Below are positions 22,313-36,816 of a DNA stretch of 64,000 bases, in pieces. Every line of letters starts with the position of its first letter. The first letter of the stretch is position 1. The stretch lies in the NCBI GenBank assembly GCA_036850595.1, contig CM072160.1, positions 15,417,906-15,481,905 on the forward strand. The letters run 5' to 3'. Origin of the DNA: Rhyacichthys aspro (Eukaryota > Chordata > Actinopteri > Gobiiformes > Rhyacichthyidae). Both the position numbers and the translations under genes were made by a program. Under the pieces are notes generated by a model. The model did no database searches. It worked only from the letters and a program-made list of their open reading frames with translations, and was not told the DNA's origin.

Positions 22313-25300
22313 ATGGCCGGGAGTGGAGGAGGTGGTGGTGCTGGTGGTGCTGGTGGGCTTTCTCCATTGGGGCCCGCTCCGCCGATGTGGTATCACCGGG
22401 ACCTGAGTCGAGCCGCGGCCGAGGAGCTGCTAGCCCGCGCCGGGAGAGATGGCAGTTTCCTGGTGCGGGACAGTGAGAGCGTCAACGGGGCTTACGCGCT
22501 GTGTGTACTGTAAGTAACTCTGGCATAAAATAAACTCTACGAAGGTGTGTTTCCGGGCCTCTTTATAAACTCTTTTTTTTGCCACGACGCTCCCACTGTC
22601 TGCCAACGTTTAAAGTAAAAATGGTATTTAAGGAAGCGCACATGCCAACAAGGACGTGGGTTTTGTGTTAAAGTCACAGCCCAAGTCTGTTATTATTCTG
22701 CCCAGCTTGACTCTGCCCAAACTTTACTGCACAAATCCTTTTAGAAACGCTCATCTTTAGTTTCGGAGACGTCAGGGCAGGTTTCAGGCGAACTCATTTG
22801 TTTACTTTTCATGGAAGAGTATGTGTGCCAAGCATTCAAACTACAGCATGGGACACAATTTAGGGCCTGTCCCGTCTGTCTGTCTGTCTGTCTGTTAGGT
22901 GGTTGCCGCTGCCTACAACAAGCATATGTCACATTAAAGGAAGTGGAAGCCTAATTAAGTATGTATGTGCTGTGTTAATAGTAGAATTTAAGGATGTGGG
23001 TGAGGGTTTATAAAAAATATTTATCCAAACCCCAGTGTAAAAGTTAGCTCTATAAAAACAAACAGCCTTGAAGTTCTGGTGAATTCTGGATATATATTTT
23101 ATCTCTGCTCCATAGTTGGCTGTCGAGCTTCATCTCTCACACAGAATGTCATCACTATTTTGATTTCACAATGAAATGTGATGTTAAACTTGCCAAACTA
23201 CAAATGAGCAAAGTGACTCATATCAACCCTGGTAGCTCCATACAGATCGCACACTTGCAGCAAATCGAATGCCATGTGACTCAGCACTCTGACATTGACT
23301 CGACCTACATCCCCTATCTATCGGTTGATGTCAGGCCAAGTCCAACATGCCTGTGTTTACTCTCGGTCAAGGTGGGTTTCTCACATCTATTCTTTGATCA
23401 GTGCGCTCTACTCTGTTTTGATACATACCACAAAGTGAGGTTGCTCTCTACATACAGCTGACAGTGGAGTAATTCATCAGGTAACTAAATGACCAGCAGC
23501 ATTCCTCACATCCCACATCATCCCTTTCCGCCCCCACCTTTCCCTTCCTGTGACCTTTCACCTTTCCCATCATGGCCGTAGTTTCATTTTTAAACTGGCT
23601 AGACACAGTGCGCAGCCAGCGTTTGTGCTTAATGTCTGATAAATAGCATTGCTGGGCTACTGCTGAATATTAATAGTGTAACATTATTTCATTACAGTGT
23701 TGAGTTTTTACTTTCAGTAGAAAAAAAGCTGTGAACAAATAGGAAAGAGTGTATAAATGAAAGTGATTATTTGAAATAGATCAGCAGGATTTGGTTATCT
23801 AAGTCTTCTTGATATTGCTGAGTAGAAAAATGTATTTCCAGGAAGTCACAAATGGTTTGCCGGAGGCTGGAAAAGCTTCAGCCTGTAAATAGTGCACTGT
23901 TTTTAGTTGTGCTTCAAAGTGACATCAGGGCTCCTCTCGATGTGGAAACGACCTCATGTTCTGTGTACTGAAATGTTAAGGAGGTCAGTGTGTGTAAGAT
24001 GTAAAATCTTACACACACTGACCTCCTTAACGTTTCAGTACACAGAACCCGAAAAGCTGAGATGTGACTTTTAACTGTTTTTCCTTACAGCCACAGATGT
24101 GTTGACTTCCTTTTGAGGGTTTTTTTTTGTTTAGGAAGTGTTTTCACTCTGCTGCTCTCAAAGAATAGACAAGCTGAAAGAGTTTGGGCAACTTTAAAGA
24201 AGCTTTAGAGCCTGTTTTTCCCCCTTTTAACGTCTACATACATTTAACCCAGACTTTGGACTTAAAAGTGCTTTGTTTTCACTTCTCATCTCACTATTCA
24301 ATTAAAAAATACTGTGTCATGGCAGACTTTTATAAACGTAACATCTTGCAGTGTTGTAAATGACATTATCAAGGTCTGTTATGTTTGTGGGGCTAGTATG
24401 ACTTTCTCATTCTCAGGGATATTGAATTTTCCTGTCAGTAAGGTGTTCTTTAGTATCAGTTTTAACGCGCCTTAACATGTCAGGCATGGTTGTCTGTGTT
24501 TCTGTGCAAGTGTCAGGATCAGCAGTTCGAAACATTCCTCAATAGGAAGGTGTTTGTGGGTTATACACAATATGTGTGGGGTTTTGTTAGCAGAAAGCCA
24601 GGACAGTGACGCTTCCAGTACATACACACACACCGTGGACTCGGCCTGTCCTATTCTAAACCTCCCTCCGTCTGTTCTAACTTTGCTGCTTCTGAAACAA
24701 TAGTATTTACTTCACGGAGCTGTGCAGAATCTCATCTCTCTGCCAACAGGAAGACACGCTTAAACACTGTTGGGACTCCGATGTATGTGTTCCTTTCGGT
24801 GCATTGTTTTGTTTTGTTTTATTGTCATTTCGCTGATCGCGCTGGCAGCTGACCCAGAGGAGCAAATATTTAGGTAACCTAAAAAGATGCAGGGGGAAAC
24901 TGGGAAAGGGTTTGGAGAGAGACGCTCCTGCTGTGCCATAAATATAATATGTTCAAGATGTCTTCCAAAGATTAGCTTAGGGCGATTCAAATACACACAT
25001 CATTATGAAAGTGGCAGATATTTGTTCCTTGTGAAAAAATGAGTGATGAGTTTTTAATGCTGCCGTTCTACTTGTTTTACGGTTTGACACTATGCTTCGA
25101 ATCTGGGCTGGGAATTAATTAGGGCAAGTCAGGTAGGCTATTTTGTGTTTTAGTTGCTCTCATAGTGACCTGAAAAGACCGGAAAACCAGCTGAGCGGTG
25201 CGGTGGGGAAGTATTCCTGACGTGGATTTGTTCCTCCCCTGTGGTGTAAATGTGTTTTTAAAGTGATACACTGTATAGTCAGAAGTCAAGGCAAGTTAAA

Positions 25301-28300
25301 CGTTGCTTTTGTACCACAGCGTTTGATTGGCAAATTGAACATTTTGTGTCCGGTCCACTGAGCAGAGATGAAGAATGGACATAAAAAAAAAATCATTGAA
25401 CTCCAGCTTGGGGCTGTGTGCACGCTATGGCAGATCGATCATAGAGTTGGGGACATTGATCTGCTGCAGCTGAGTATAAAAAATCAGTTTGAAATGCAGT
25501 TGATGACCATACAAAGAGACCGCTAGAAAACTATTAAACAACACGGTCATTTCAGCTTTGTTGTGCTCTACTGTATCACACTAATGTAAGGATAAAGAGC
25601 GCTCTGCTATGACAGACAGCAACAGGTTGGAGCTCTCCACAGCATCTAAACCCCCCCCACTGTCAAACACACACCCCTCCTGACTTACACTCCCATCAAA
25701 GAACACCGAAACCAGTTTTAAACAATCCAGTATGATCACATCTTCACTCAGTAATCCTTTGAAACACTTCCTAAAGTGTGTTTTCTGGTGTCTTGGCAGG
25801 TTTCAGAAGCACGTCCACACGTACAGAATCCTCCCGGATGAAGAAGGATTCCTGGCCGTCCAGGTATAAGATCTCACGATGAAGTGAATGTGCATAGGAC
25901 ATGAGGGGGAACACGGCTTGTCTCAGGAGCAGCTGGCAGGCAGAGATGCTTTTGTTGGCTCTGGCTTCTCCTTCAACTCGCACACACACACACACACACA
26001 CACGTACACATACACGTGTGCACCAACAGCAGCCTCTTTGTGTGTAATGCCCAACAGCTGTGAGGTTGACACTGCCACCACTTACCAGCCACACTCCAAC
26101 ATGGTGCTGTCCCTTTCTCTTTATGAAACCCATTTTAGACAGTGTTGATCACAATCACAGATGGTTTTATGCTTCTTTTATAGGTGTAAGATCTTGTGTT
26201 CCTCCTAACTTGTGTTATATGTAGCCCGGCGCATATTTACTTACAAAATATAAAACATGGAATAATAACTTGATGTTTATAGCAAATCTGGTCACACTTG
26301 TTTGATTCCTTTTCTTTTCTCAGACTTCTCAGGGTGTGCAGCCGAAACGGTTTAAGACATTACCAGAATTGGTGTCATTGTATCTACAACCGAGCCAGGG
26401 ACTGGTGACTACCCTTTTATATCCAGTGGACAGAGAAGACGTTGTCAGTGACGACCGGGACTATTCAGGTACTTGTAGCACCCACATACGCAAATAAAAA
26501 CTTCTCATTTTACGTCACGTCAATTGTACTATTCTCTCTTTTGTGAAGATGGTGAAGATGAGAAACCGCCCCTCCCCCCACGGTCCGCTTCGACTTCCAC
26601 TCCCCCTGGACCAGACACACCCACAGAAAGGTAAAAGAAAAGCCCAAATAAATTATATAAAAGCCTGACAAAAAACAGACTACATAATCCAAGTGATTAT
26701 CCAGATTTTAAACACACCTAAAAGAAGAAATCCCAAGAGTAAAGATGTTGCATAATTGCTATTGAAGGTAATCATGTTCTAAGACAAGTAAGCCTGCAAA
26801 AAAAAATCCTTTAAACTCCCTCTCTATCTCGTTGTCATGTTGATCTGAGCATGGATATTAATCATCTTCTCTCGCTGGGTTCACCCCTGACTTTTTGTAA
26901 AGGGAAAGCCACATCCTGTTGAAAGCCATGTTGCACACAAACGATGCAAAGCTTTGAAGAGACTGCATTAATCAGTATCTTTACTCTGCCGGATTGTTGG
27001 TAATGATGTTTGATTAGCTGTCATCTTTGTTTTCTGTTGTGGGAACGGACTTTGAGACTCTTTCCATTTGGTAAAACTAAAAATGGTAGCACATGTAGAC
27101 TAAACTTGGAATGATTCAGAGGCGATACATTCTGCTGTCAGAGAACGTTTCCATGCAGGCCAGGTGGTTAAAAGTAGGTCTTGCTAGAATTTGACATCTC
27201 CTGTGTGGCTTTATAACACACAAAAATATATAATAAGCTACTGTGAGATCCGGCATTGGAGGGCTTTAGTGGTGGGTGAAATGTGGTCGGGCAGTGGGTA
27301 GGGGGTGGGGATGCTCTGCTGGCAAACTCCACGAAGGCTTGTCTATGTCTGGGCTATGTTTGTCTATGTCTGTGTGTGGTAAACGTAGACATAAGTCAGC
27401 TCTCTGGATTAGAGGAAGTGTGTGATCCTAAAAAAGTCCTGACTGTACAAAGACATGTGAATAGCTTTTAAGGAAGGCAATGGTCACAGGGTCACAAATA
27501 AAAACAGCAGCGAGATCAGTCCTACATGTGCTGGTCAATGTTTTAAATGTACATTTTAAAATTTTTCTGTTTTAGCACTCCAGCAGCTAACGGCCTGAGC
27601 ACTATTTCTCACGAGTACCTCAAAGGCAGCTACGCTCTGGACCTGGAGGCAGTAAAACAAGGAGCCTGCTCCCTCCCTCACCTCAACAAGACACTAGTGG
27701 CCTCCTGCAAGCGCCTCAATGGGTAAGAGCAAGCGCAAATCTGCATGGACACAGAGATTGCAAGCTAATATACAATATATACTACAGGCTGGTGCAAGCA
27801 TGGTAGACTCTTAATTCATTGTCCGTCAACTGAAAATAAATTCAACTGAGCCAGTCTAGCCTAGCCACATTACCTGATTTTGTTGTTTCTTTTGTGTCGG
27901 TTTATTTACATGCCTTCTTAACTCGCGCTCACTCATCTTTACTACATTGTCTAAACCCTCTTCATAATGCAAATACAACACATTTTTTACTTTGTGTGTG
28001 AATGCACCTTCTGTTCATTTAGTCTGACAGGGATTGGCCTCACTATGGTTTTCTTTCTCAAACAGGGAAGTGGACAAAGTTTTGTCTGGGCTGGAGATAC
28101 TGTCTAAAGTCTTCGATCAGCAAAGTGCCTTTATGGTCTCAAAGATGATCCAACAGGTAAATCTCTGTGTGTTTATATAGAGAGTGTAAATGTATTGATA
28201 GATGTATGAGTGAAAAACAGCTTTGCTTGGCACTGACAAGTCAAATCACTTGGCATGGTAACGGAATTTGTGACATAATGTCCTTAAGTAACAAGTCGGC

Positions 28301-31300
28301 ACGATTTTTAAAGCCTCTTTAAACGGTAAAGGGTCTTGTGTGCACAGCAGCCAATCAGAACTAGTTCCAGTTTGACATAATACCGTGAGAAAAGCAGGCA
28401 AACTTCTCAATAAACACATGTATGGACTGTAGAAACAATATCAAGAACCTTTGGCATTGTTAACAGTGCAGTGGAAACTACTTTTGATTACGAAAACTGA
28501 TAATCTCACTGTTTTCGTGCGGGTAAGTAAATGTTTGTGAACAAATGCATGAATTGAACTTGTTTTTGTGGATATGTGGTTGGATATTTTTGTCAGTAGT
28601 TTGATGTAGATTGAATTTACTTGTTTAACCTCGATTTGATGGTAATATATTTAAGGTAACAGGATGCCATTTTGTGCCCAACAGTCGGTGAATCAGGGTG
28701 GTGACCAGGAGTTGGAGAACCTTGTGACAAAGCTTGCAATTCTCAAAGACCTGCTGTCCTCAATAGAGAAAAAGGTATACATGTTTTCAGCTTCTTTTCA
28801 ATTGTGTAATACTTGTTGTAATCCTCATCTAGATCATTTGTGAGAACTGCATTATAGCTTCTCTGCATTTTAGGAGAGAGACAAGCTGCTTAGGAAGGAA
28901 ATGCTCACTGCGCAATCAAGCAAAAGACAATATCTTGCCTCATGTGATGTCACTCACTACAAGTTTTCTGCTCTGTTAGATCATCCAGGAAATAGGAAGC
29001 TGTTTCCTTGTTGACACCAACAATGGCACTTAAAAACATGTCAGCTTCATACTGTCTACTCGTCCACAAGTTGTTTCTGTGTTGAAAGCCTTTGTGTTTT
29101 TCGGCCTCTGTTTTTTTTTTTTAATATAAATTGTTATTTTTCTTCCCTAGGCTCTTAAAGCTCTCCAAGACATGAGTTTGACATCTCCTTGCCCTCCTCC
29201 ACCCTCCATGCGCAATGCAAAAGGCATCCCTGTGCAGGCCTTTGAGGTACACATAACTGCACTTTATGACACAGACTGTATGATTGTTCGTCCAGTTGCT
29301 CAGGTCAGTTTTATGATAATGGTGGTCTTGTGTTGACCCTTGACAAGTTCATTAAGAAAAGTCTCTAAGAGTAAACCAAATTCTGTTTTTTTATTCCAAC
29401 GTAAATTAAATAAAGGAAAATGGTAATGATAGAAATGAGCTACAATGTCAATATCAAATGCCTGACTAATGGCTTTCAAACAAGTGTAGATGTTCAGTGA
29501 TGAACTTTTCAGTGGTTTCCTGTTTGTGAAGAAACAGCACTGATGGAACTGTGATTAGTTTCAAGATAAGATATAATATGGCTCATGACTGTTGTTATAG
29601 GCTGCACATTTTTGGTTGAAATATTGTTAATATAAAATGAGATTTATTGAGTTGGGCTATTTATGCATTCATTATTGCAAAATATGATTAAACTGTTAGT
29701 TGTCACTTTCATTTTATCCACCCTTGTTCTTCCCAGGTAAAGCTAGATGTCTACCTGGCAGAACTGACAAAGATAGGTAAAAGTCAGAAGTACACTCTGT
29801 CCGTGGACGTGGAAGGAGGAAGACTAGTGGTGATGAAGAAGGTGAAAGACAGCCAGGAAGACTGGACCACATTCACACATGATAAAAGTGAGATACTATA
29901 CACTGTGTCACTTATATTTCCATGTGTCTATACGACAGCCTCTCACTAATTCACTGACTAAGTGTCTGATCTCTGCCCCTCTGTCTTCCATCTGTTTGTC
30001 GCTCTCAGTTCGTCAGCTGATCAAGTCTCAGCGGGTTCAGAATAAACTGGGTATTGTCTTTGAAAAGGAGAAGGACAAGAGCCAGAGGAAAGACTTTATC
30101 TTTGCTAGTGCCAAGGTCAGCAAACACAAGACTCAAAATCATTCAGTTTCTGTCAGTGAAACAAATGTCTGTGAATATAGTCACTCATCAGACTTCATGC
30201 CCATGTGTGGCTTTTATTTGTGTATTCATAAACTGCTCCTATTTGGAAGTTTTGTTTTGGTGTCACTTCAGTTTTCACTGTGGCACTTCCTTTTGTTTAT
30301 CTCTATATATATATCTTTACTTTCAGCATTTGATTTTGTCCAGACCGTTTAGTTCCTTTTCAAAACATAGTATATAAACAATTTATGTGAGTAGAAAATA
30401 AGTGATGTAATGGTATTTTATATTCAAAACATCAATGGTCACTTTTTCACCTGATTTCACCTGTTTGTAATTTGAGTTGGCTTTCTGAAAGCATTTAAAC
30501 TGGTATTGTTTGAGGGGTGTGCCTGCTCCCTATTTCCACTGCCACCTTGTGGTTGACATTTTTACTGCAAACTCCACAGATTTGTTTGTGTGTTACAGAA
30601 GCGAGAGGCATTTTGTCAACTGCTGCAGCTCATGAAAAACAAACATTCCAACCAGGATGAACCTGACATGATTTCCATATTCATAGGCACCTGGAACATG
30701 GGTGAGAATAGTATTTGCATAATATATTTATATGCGATCCAACAGACACAACCGTAGTTTGTGCTTAAAGACACATTTTTCATATTGTTTTTCTTATATT
30801 TCTCTAGGCTCTGTGCCTTCTCCTAAGTCCATAGCATCATGGGTGTTGTGTCGTGGCCTTGGAAAAACGTTGGATGAGATGACAGTCACTATCCCTCACG
30901 ACTTATATGTTTTTGGTTCTCAAGAAAACTCTGTGTGTGATCGAGAATGGGTTGAGTCACTTCGAACCATGTTAAAAGAACAGACAGAACTGGATTATAA
31001 ACCGGTAAGACGTGTAATGCAAAAGTAAAGATTCTGCATACATTTCTATATGTTTCTTATTGAAGCAGTTATTTTAATTTTTTATTTTATTTTTTTTATT
31101 TAAAGGAATACTTATTATTGTACCAGTATTGTACAGGGTTATATACAGCAACTACATATAGCACTGCCACTAACAATGGCTATTTTTTGGTTATAGATAG
31201 CGATTCAGACATTGTGGAATATAAAGCTTGCTGTGCTGGTGAAGCCTGAGCATGAGAACCGTATTAGCCACGTGGGAATGTCCAGTGTCAAAACAGGAAT

Positions 31301-34300
31301 TGCCAACACACTGGGTAACCATAAAATAAATCTACTTCATTTTTCCTGCACCTACACAAAGAGTCATATTCATCTTCATTAAAGATACGTTTTACAATCG
31401 TTCATATTTCTTTTTTCTTTTACTGCTTTGATGGATTTTTAGGCAACAAAGGAGCAGTGGGTGTGTCCTTTATGTTCAATGGCACTTCTTTTGGTTTTGT
31501 AAACTGTCACTTGACATCAGGGAATGAAAAAATAGCCAGGTACAACACTCACGATATTTAATGTCATAACATCTACGTAAATACTTCTGTAACAGCCTTT
31601 AATGCCAACACCAACTGATATGTATGTGTGCAATGTTACTGTTTTAGGAGGAACCAGAACTATTTAGATATCCTGCGATTACTGTCACTCGGAGACAAAC
31701 AGCTGAACTCCTTTGACATCTCTTTGCGTTTTACACACCTCTTTTGGTTGGGAGACCTCAACTACAGACTGGATATGGACATACAGGTAAGTAAATTGCA
31801 AAATGTGGTTTGGAGGCAAAATGTTTAAAAAACCATTTGCTGAAATCTATATTTTTGTGTAGGAGATTTTAAACTACATAAACAGAAAAGAGTTTGAACC
31901 TCTTCTGAAAGTGGACCAGCTTAATCTGGAGAGGGAAAAGAACAAGGTTTTTCTTCGCTTTGGTTAGTGGGACTAATTTGTATTCTCCTCTGACCTTTTT
32001 TTTGAGGTTAGTGTACACTTGCTCATTGTGTAAACTGTGACATTTCTCTTCTTGCTATTGCAGCGGAAGAAGAGATCTCATTCCCGCCTACGTATCGTTA
32101 TGAACGTGGCTCTAGAGACACGTACGTTTGGCAGAAACAGAAAGCCACTGGGGTATGATCAAAACCGAAACGATAAGAAATGTTAAACTCTGCACCAAAT
32201 ACAAGCAGAGAACTTAATCTCCTCCTACTCATGTGTCTGTTGTAGATGAGAACTAATGTCCCATCATGGTGTGACAGAATCCTGTGGAAATCCTATCCTG
32301 AAACACACATAGTTTGCAACTCCTACGGTGAGACCATCAGAATGAGTTCTTTTGATCCAATGTGATGCATGTCATTTTAGTTAGTTAGTTTCACTGTTTG
32401 CAGTTTCTAGTTTAGTATCTGAAATGCTTCTGTTTATCAGGTTGTACAGATGATATTGTGACCAGTGACCATTCCCCTGTGTTTGCAACCTTCGAAGTGG
32501 GTGTGACCTCCCAGTTTGTTTCTAAAAAAGGTATAGGTTATAAGAGACAAGCAGAAAGTAAAAAGAAAAAAGAAAATTCATTAATCAATGTTTTCCTCTA
32601 GGTCTGCCAAAATCCTCAGAGCAGGCCTACATAGAGTTTGAGAGCATAGAAGCCATAGTGAAGACAGCAAGTAGAACCAAGTTCTTCATTGAATTCTACT
32701 CCACTTGTTTGGAAGGTAAGATCATTTTAACAATTATTGTGTAATTATAGTGGATGATTACTTTATGTAAGGTAATAGTTAACCACATGGAGTTACTGTA
32801 TAACCCCAAGTGGATATAATAGAATATCTATTTCTTTTCTCTGAATCCTAATCCCTCCTGTCCTTTATCAGGCAGTTAGTATATTGCATCTGTTTTTCAC
32901 CTGGCTGCACGTCCCTTCCTCCCTGTGCATTGCATAATGCTGTTAAACTGCATCAAGAACATATCCCTTCTCTTTCCCCTTTCCCCCTTTTCCCCATCTT
33001 CCTCTGTTGTTTTATGTGTTCTCCCTCCCCCTGGGTCTCTTGTTTCATTTGTAGAGTTTAAGAAGAGTTATGAGAACGACAGTCAGAGCAGCGACAACGT
33101 CAACTTTCTGCGTGTGGGCTGGTCCAACAAGCAGCTAACAACCCTCAAACCACTACTTTCTGAGATTGAGTATCTTCAGGACCAACATTTGCTGCTAACA
33201 GTTAAATCACTCGATGGATATGAGTCCTATGGTTTGTTATAATATTCTTTGTACTTTATTTATTCTTATGTAATATTTATTGTTTGTTTATTAAGCAGGC
33301 ATGTGGCTTGTGTTATTCAATTCAGTTTTTTCTTCTGTCAGGAGAGTGCGTGTTGGCTCTAAAGTCAATGATTGGCAGCACACCACAGCAGTTTCACACT
33401 TACCTGTCCCATCGTGGTGAGGAAACAGGGAATATCAGGGGCTTAATGAGGGTCCGAGTACCCTCTGAAAGGATGGGAACCAGGGAGAGACTCTATGGTA
33501 GGGTATTATGTACTGTATATGCTCTGTGCCTCTTATATATAACTTGAATTAAAAGCTATATTAACCTATGAGCAGATGTAAAGCATGCTGAATCTTTTGT
33601 AGAGTGGATCAGTGTGGACAAAGATGACACTGGAGGACCCAAAGGAAAATCTACGATGCATCCCAGAGTGGGACATGAATATGTAAAGTCAGTACAGTTT
33701 TAATCAACTCATGTTAAAAGATTGATTTATGAAAAAATATGCTTTGGAGTATGTTGGACGAGATGAATGATAGAGATGTTGTTAATAAAAAACGGATTTT
33801 TTTTCTCCCCTTCCTAACCTTTTGTTGCACTGTAGACCTTCTGTAGTTCGCAAACAGCTTGGAGAGCTGAGTAAGGTCACTGAGGAGGGAGAAAGGAACA
33901 GCAAGGAGGAAGCAGCGGCTAGGTAAACGCATCCCTATGCAATTTAATAATATGAAGACTTGACTTTGATTAATGCAATGTTTGTGTGTATAATGAAGGC
34001 CAAAGCAGGATTCTTCAGACACTGACACATCCGTCAGCAACAGCTACAACAATCCTGCCTACTACATCCTGGAGGGTGTCCCCAACCAGTCGGCGGCCGC
34101 TGTCTCTCCTGAGCTTCTCACGTCTCCTACCTCTGCCAATGCCCAGGCAGCTAAAGCCCCTCCTGCCTCAGCTGGGGCTCGAGCCAAACCCCCCTGTGCT
34201 GCCCCAGGACCTTCTCACACCAGAGCACTCCTGACAGGAGGGCACCCAGTCCGAGCCATTAGTGAAGAGGGCTCCTCTGAGGACGATGCAGGCGCTTGTG

Positions 34301-35232
34301 TCGCAGCACTGCCAAGGACCGGGCCGGGCGGAAGCACACTGAACCGTCCACCGCCAGACTTTCCCCCTCCACCTCTGCCCAAAGGAGCCCTGGAGATGGT
34401 TACTGAAGTTCCTTTTCCAAAACCCAGGCCCCTTTACCCAGACCTGGCCGAGGTTCGGATTCCTGCTCCGAGTCCCGCTGCGCCCTTGCCACACGGAGAG
34501 GGTTTTAGACGAGGAGGAGGGGCGGCAGGGGTCGGGGGAGGTCTGATGGATGACCAATCGTGCTCTGTGCTTCAAATGGCAAAGACGCTGAGTGAGAGTG
34601 AGTTTACAGGACCACCCCCACGTGCACCCTCTGCGCCGCCTCCCCTCAGAGGACAGGCTATGGGTTTAGGACTTGACGCCTGCCGCACATTCCCACCCAG
34701 AAATCCTATCCCAGAGAGCATTGCGGAGGACATGCCTGAGGAGGTGGGGACTGAAGCTTCAAAATAAGAATGCACCAGAACAATTTTCAACATTGGAAAT
34801 ATTCTGTAGTAATTATTATTTTCCCTTATTTAATTTTTTGCCTGTAGGCGCTCTGGGGCAGCAGTAGCTCATCTTTATCTGTGGGTGAATCCTCAGTGGG
34901 CGAGTGGCTTCAAAGGCTGGGACTGGAAAAGTATGAACAGGGTCTATTACACAACGGCTGGGATGATCTGGAGTTTCTAAGGTACATGAATTTACATACT
35001 GCACACTGCACACACGTTGTAATTGTGTACTAATGAAAACTATGTATATTGCAATAGTAAAGAATAGTTTATCCAGTCGAAATATTGTTTTTCTGACTTA
35101 TTCAGCGTCTTTTTCCATCTGTCTGTTTTCTGCAGTGACATTACTGAAGAGGACCTAGAGGAGGCGGGAGTTCTCGACCCTGCACACAAGCGTATCCTGC
35201 TGGAGAGCCTAAGGCAGCAGCAACAGAAATAA
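22313..35232 (+). CDS. inppl1: Inositol polyphosphate 5-phosphatase SHIP2
   Basis: SHIP2 removes the 5-phosphate of PtdIns(3,4,5)P3 and damps insulin and growth-factor signalling. I place 27 exons: 22313-22509, 25800-25863, 26324-26468, 26549-26630, 27576-27722, 28066-28156, 28685-28774, 29151-29246, 29737-29887, 30009-30115, 30599-30701, 30808-31004, 31197-31314, 31443-31539, 31648-31786, 31863-31962, 32064-32152, 32246-32327, 32441-32530, 32602-32715, 33055-33231, 33342-33497, 33603-33687, 33836-33922, 33999-34743, 34848-34981 and 35136-35232. They sum to 3780 bases, 1259 residues; human has 1258. The SH2 domain is near the start (WYHRDLSRAAAEELL, FLVRDSES). Catalytic motifs are GDLNYRLD, PSWCDRILW and SDHSPV. 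Exon 25 is proline-rich and holds NPAY for PTB binding. A SAM domain ends the protein (WDDLEFLSDITEEDLEEAG). Intron 1 (3.3 kb) carries a long inverted repeat; no other gene lies in the introns. Confidence 0.97.
22874..22895. repeat. (GTCT)n microsatellite
   Basis: About five copies of a four-base unit in inppl1 intron 1. Confidence 0.85.
23958..24048. repeat. 43-bp inverted repeat with 5-base loop
   Basis: The left arm 23958-24000 and right arm 24006-24048 are reverse complements over all 43 positions except one T/C difference, which would be a G-U wobble in RNA. The loop 24001-24005 is GTAAA. It lies in inppl1 intron 1 on the transcribed strand, so a pre-mRNA hairpin is expected. It has no coding potential and no terminal repeats that I recognise. 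Confidence 0.95.
25981..26003. repeat. (CA)n microsatellite
   Basis: Eleven and a half CA units in inppl1 intron 2. The frames through it read alternating His-Thr and are not genes. Confidence 0.95.
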
Positions 35233-36634
35233 ACAGTGCCAATCTGGTCTGTGAACGGTGGAAATCGGCCTGGAAATACACCAGGTCACAAATGAATTGA
35301 ACTGAGCTGGAATGTGTCAGATTATACCAGACTGTGCCTTGTGATAAAAAAAAAAGAACTGGACTTGAAAAACACTTATGAACCTTTTCAAATGTACTGT
35401 ATATATATTGTCAATGTTAAAGATGTGGCCTTATTTAATATAATCATTTCAGTCCTTTATCTATCTCAGCAAAATGTAACCTTCAGCCTTAAACTTGTGT
35501 TGCGAGGCATTTAAGAGTGACCACAACGATTCTGAGAGAAATTGTGATGTCTTTGTATTGTAGCACTAGTGAGCTTCAAGCTAGTTTTATTTATACGTTA
35601 TCTCAGTTTGTGAGTGTATGGGAAACCCCAATGGGTAGTTTTAATCGCCTTCAAAACAGAAAATCCAGATAAAGGATAATGCAAGAAGTTCTGTCGTGGA
35701 CACATTTGTGGTTAGAAGCCAAGTACTCAAAAGTATTATGGCAATCGTCAGCTTGGAATATGGACTCTAAAGGTGGACAGAGAACCCTGTGAAACAAGGA
35801 CCTAGCCCTGGACGAGGAGTTTTGTGATTATGTATGGGCCATTGTTGTTTTTTTTTAATGTTTTGATGTTTTTTGATGATAAAGGGAATGGACAACCAAC
35901 CAAACAGTCATATATCACTTTTTCTTTAGGTTCAATTGTCCAGGGAACTGACAAAAGGCCAAGTATAGAATAATGAATAGCTTTTTTTTTGTTAACAATA
36001 CAGTTGGCAAATTATTTGTCTGTAACATTGGAAGGACATTTATATCTGACTTTGATGTATACAGATTGGACTGACTTTGGATACAATTATGCGGAGGCAC
36101 TGCTTCCTGCTGAATTTATCTGCAGTCAAGTGTGTGTTAGTGTTCCCTTATGTACCAGCAGATGGCGCTGCTACTTCAATCGATGCTGACTGCGGAAAGT
36201 GCTCTTTTTTTGAGTCTGGTCCAGTGATTTGTCTGTTTTTGCTTTGGGAGTAGTTCACTTGTGTATTTTTTAGTGTTGCAGATCAGACTGCCTTTAGTGT
36301 CCTAATCTGAAGCTCTTGAAACTGAACGGGCTTTTTCCTTTTTCTTTTTTTTAATCACATTTCTCATCATTGTAGGCCAAATATTTCCTTCAGGTGGCCA
36401 TCTTTTACTTCTATCACTTAATAATATGAAAGACGAAAATCTGCCTGTTTCAAACACAAATTTAGTGTCCCATTTTGCAGGACTTTCACCTTCTTGGCTG
36501 TATTTGTGTGCCATACCTTGTTCACTGTTTCACTGAAAAACAGTGTCAATGTTAAGAGTGTTGATCTGCTGTTCAGATGTTTTAAATATTCTGTTTTTAA
36601 GCCTTTTGGCGCTTCAGTGTTCTCTGATGTGTAT

Positions 36635-36674
36635 ATGTGTGTGTGTGTGGTGAGAGAGAGAGAGAGAGAGAGAG
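36635..36674. repeat. (TG)n followed by (GA)n microsatellite
   Basis: TG units at 36635-36648 and GA units at 36652-36674, within the inferred inppl1 3' UTR. Confidence 0.9.
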
Positions 36675-36810
36675 TGTGTATGTTTATGATACCTGTTTCA
36701 GCCGACACTCCATTGTATGTCATTTCTTTATGTAGTTCTTTAATTGTGTTAACTTAATCCGAGTTGTCAATCCATGTATTTGTGTTTTTGTTTTGTTGTT
36801 GTTTTTTTCA

Positions 36811-36816
36811 ATTAAA
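36811..36816 (+). promoter_or_regulatory. inppl1: Candidate poly(A) signal ATTAAA of inppl1
   Basis: Follows a T-rich stretch and is the best plus-strand signal before the phox2a 3' region; a T-rich segment lies just after it. Confidence 0.45.

Noticed and set aside
25888..26148. Frames reading His-Thr or Val-Cys repeats
   Set aside because: Produced by the (CA)n microsatellite in inppl1 intron 2.
29879..30377. Plus-strand frames running through inppl1 exon 10
   Set aside because: Exon plus flanking intron; the true exon is 30009-30115, confirmed by phase and homology.
34168..34793. Frames on both strands over inppl1 exon 25
   Set aside because: GC-rich, proline-rich coding sequence leaves few stops in other frames; the NPAY frame is the real one.
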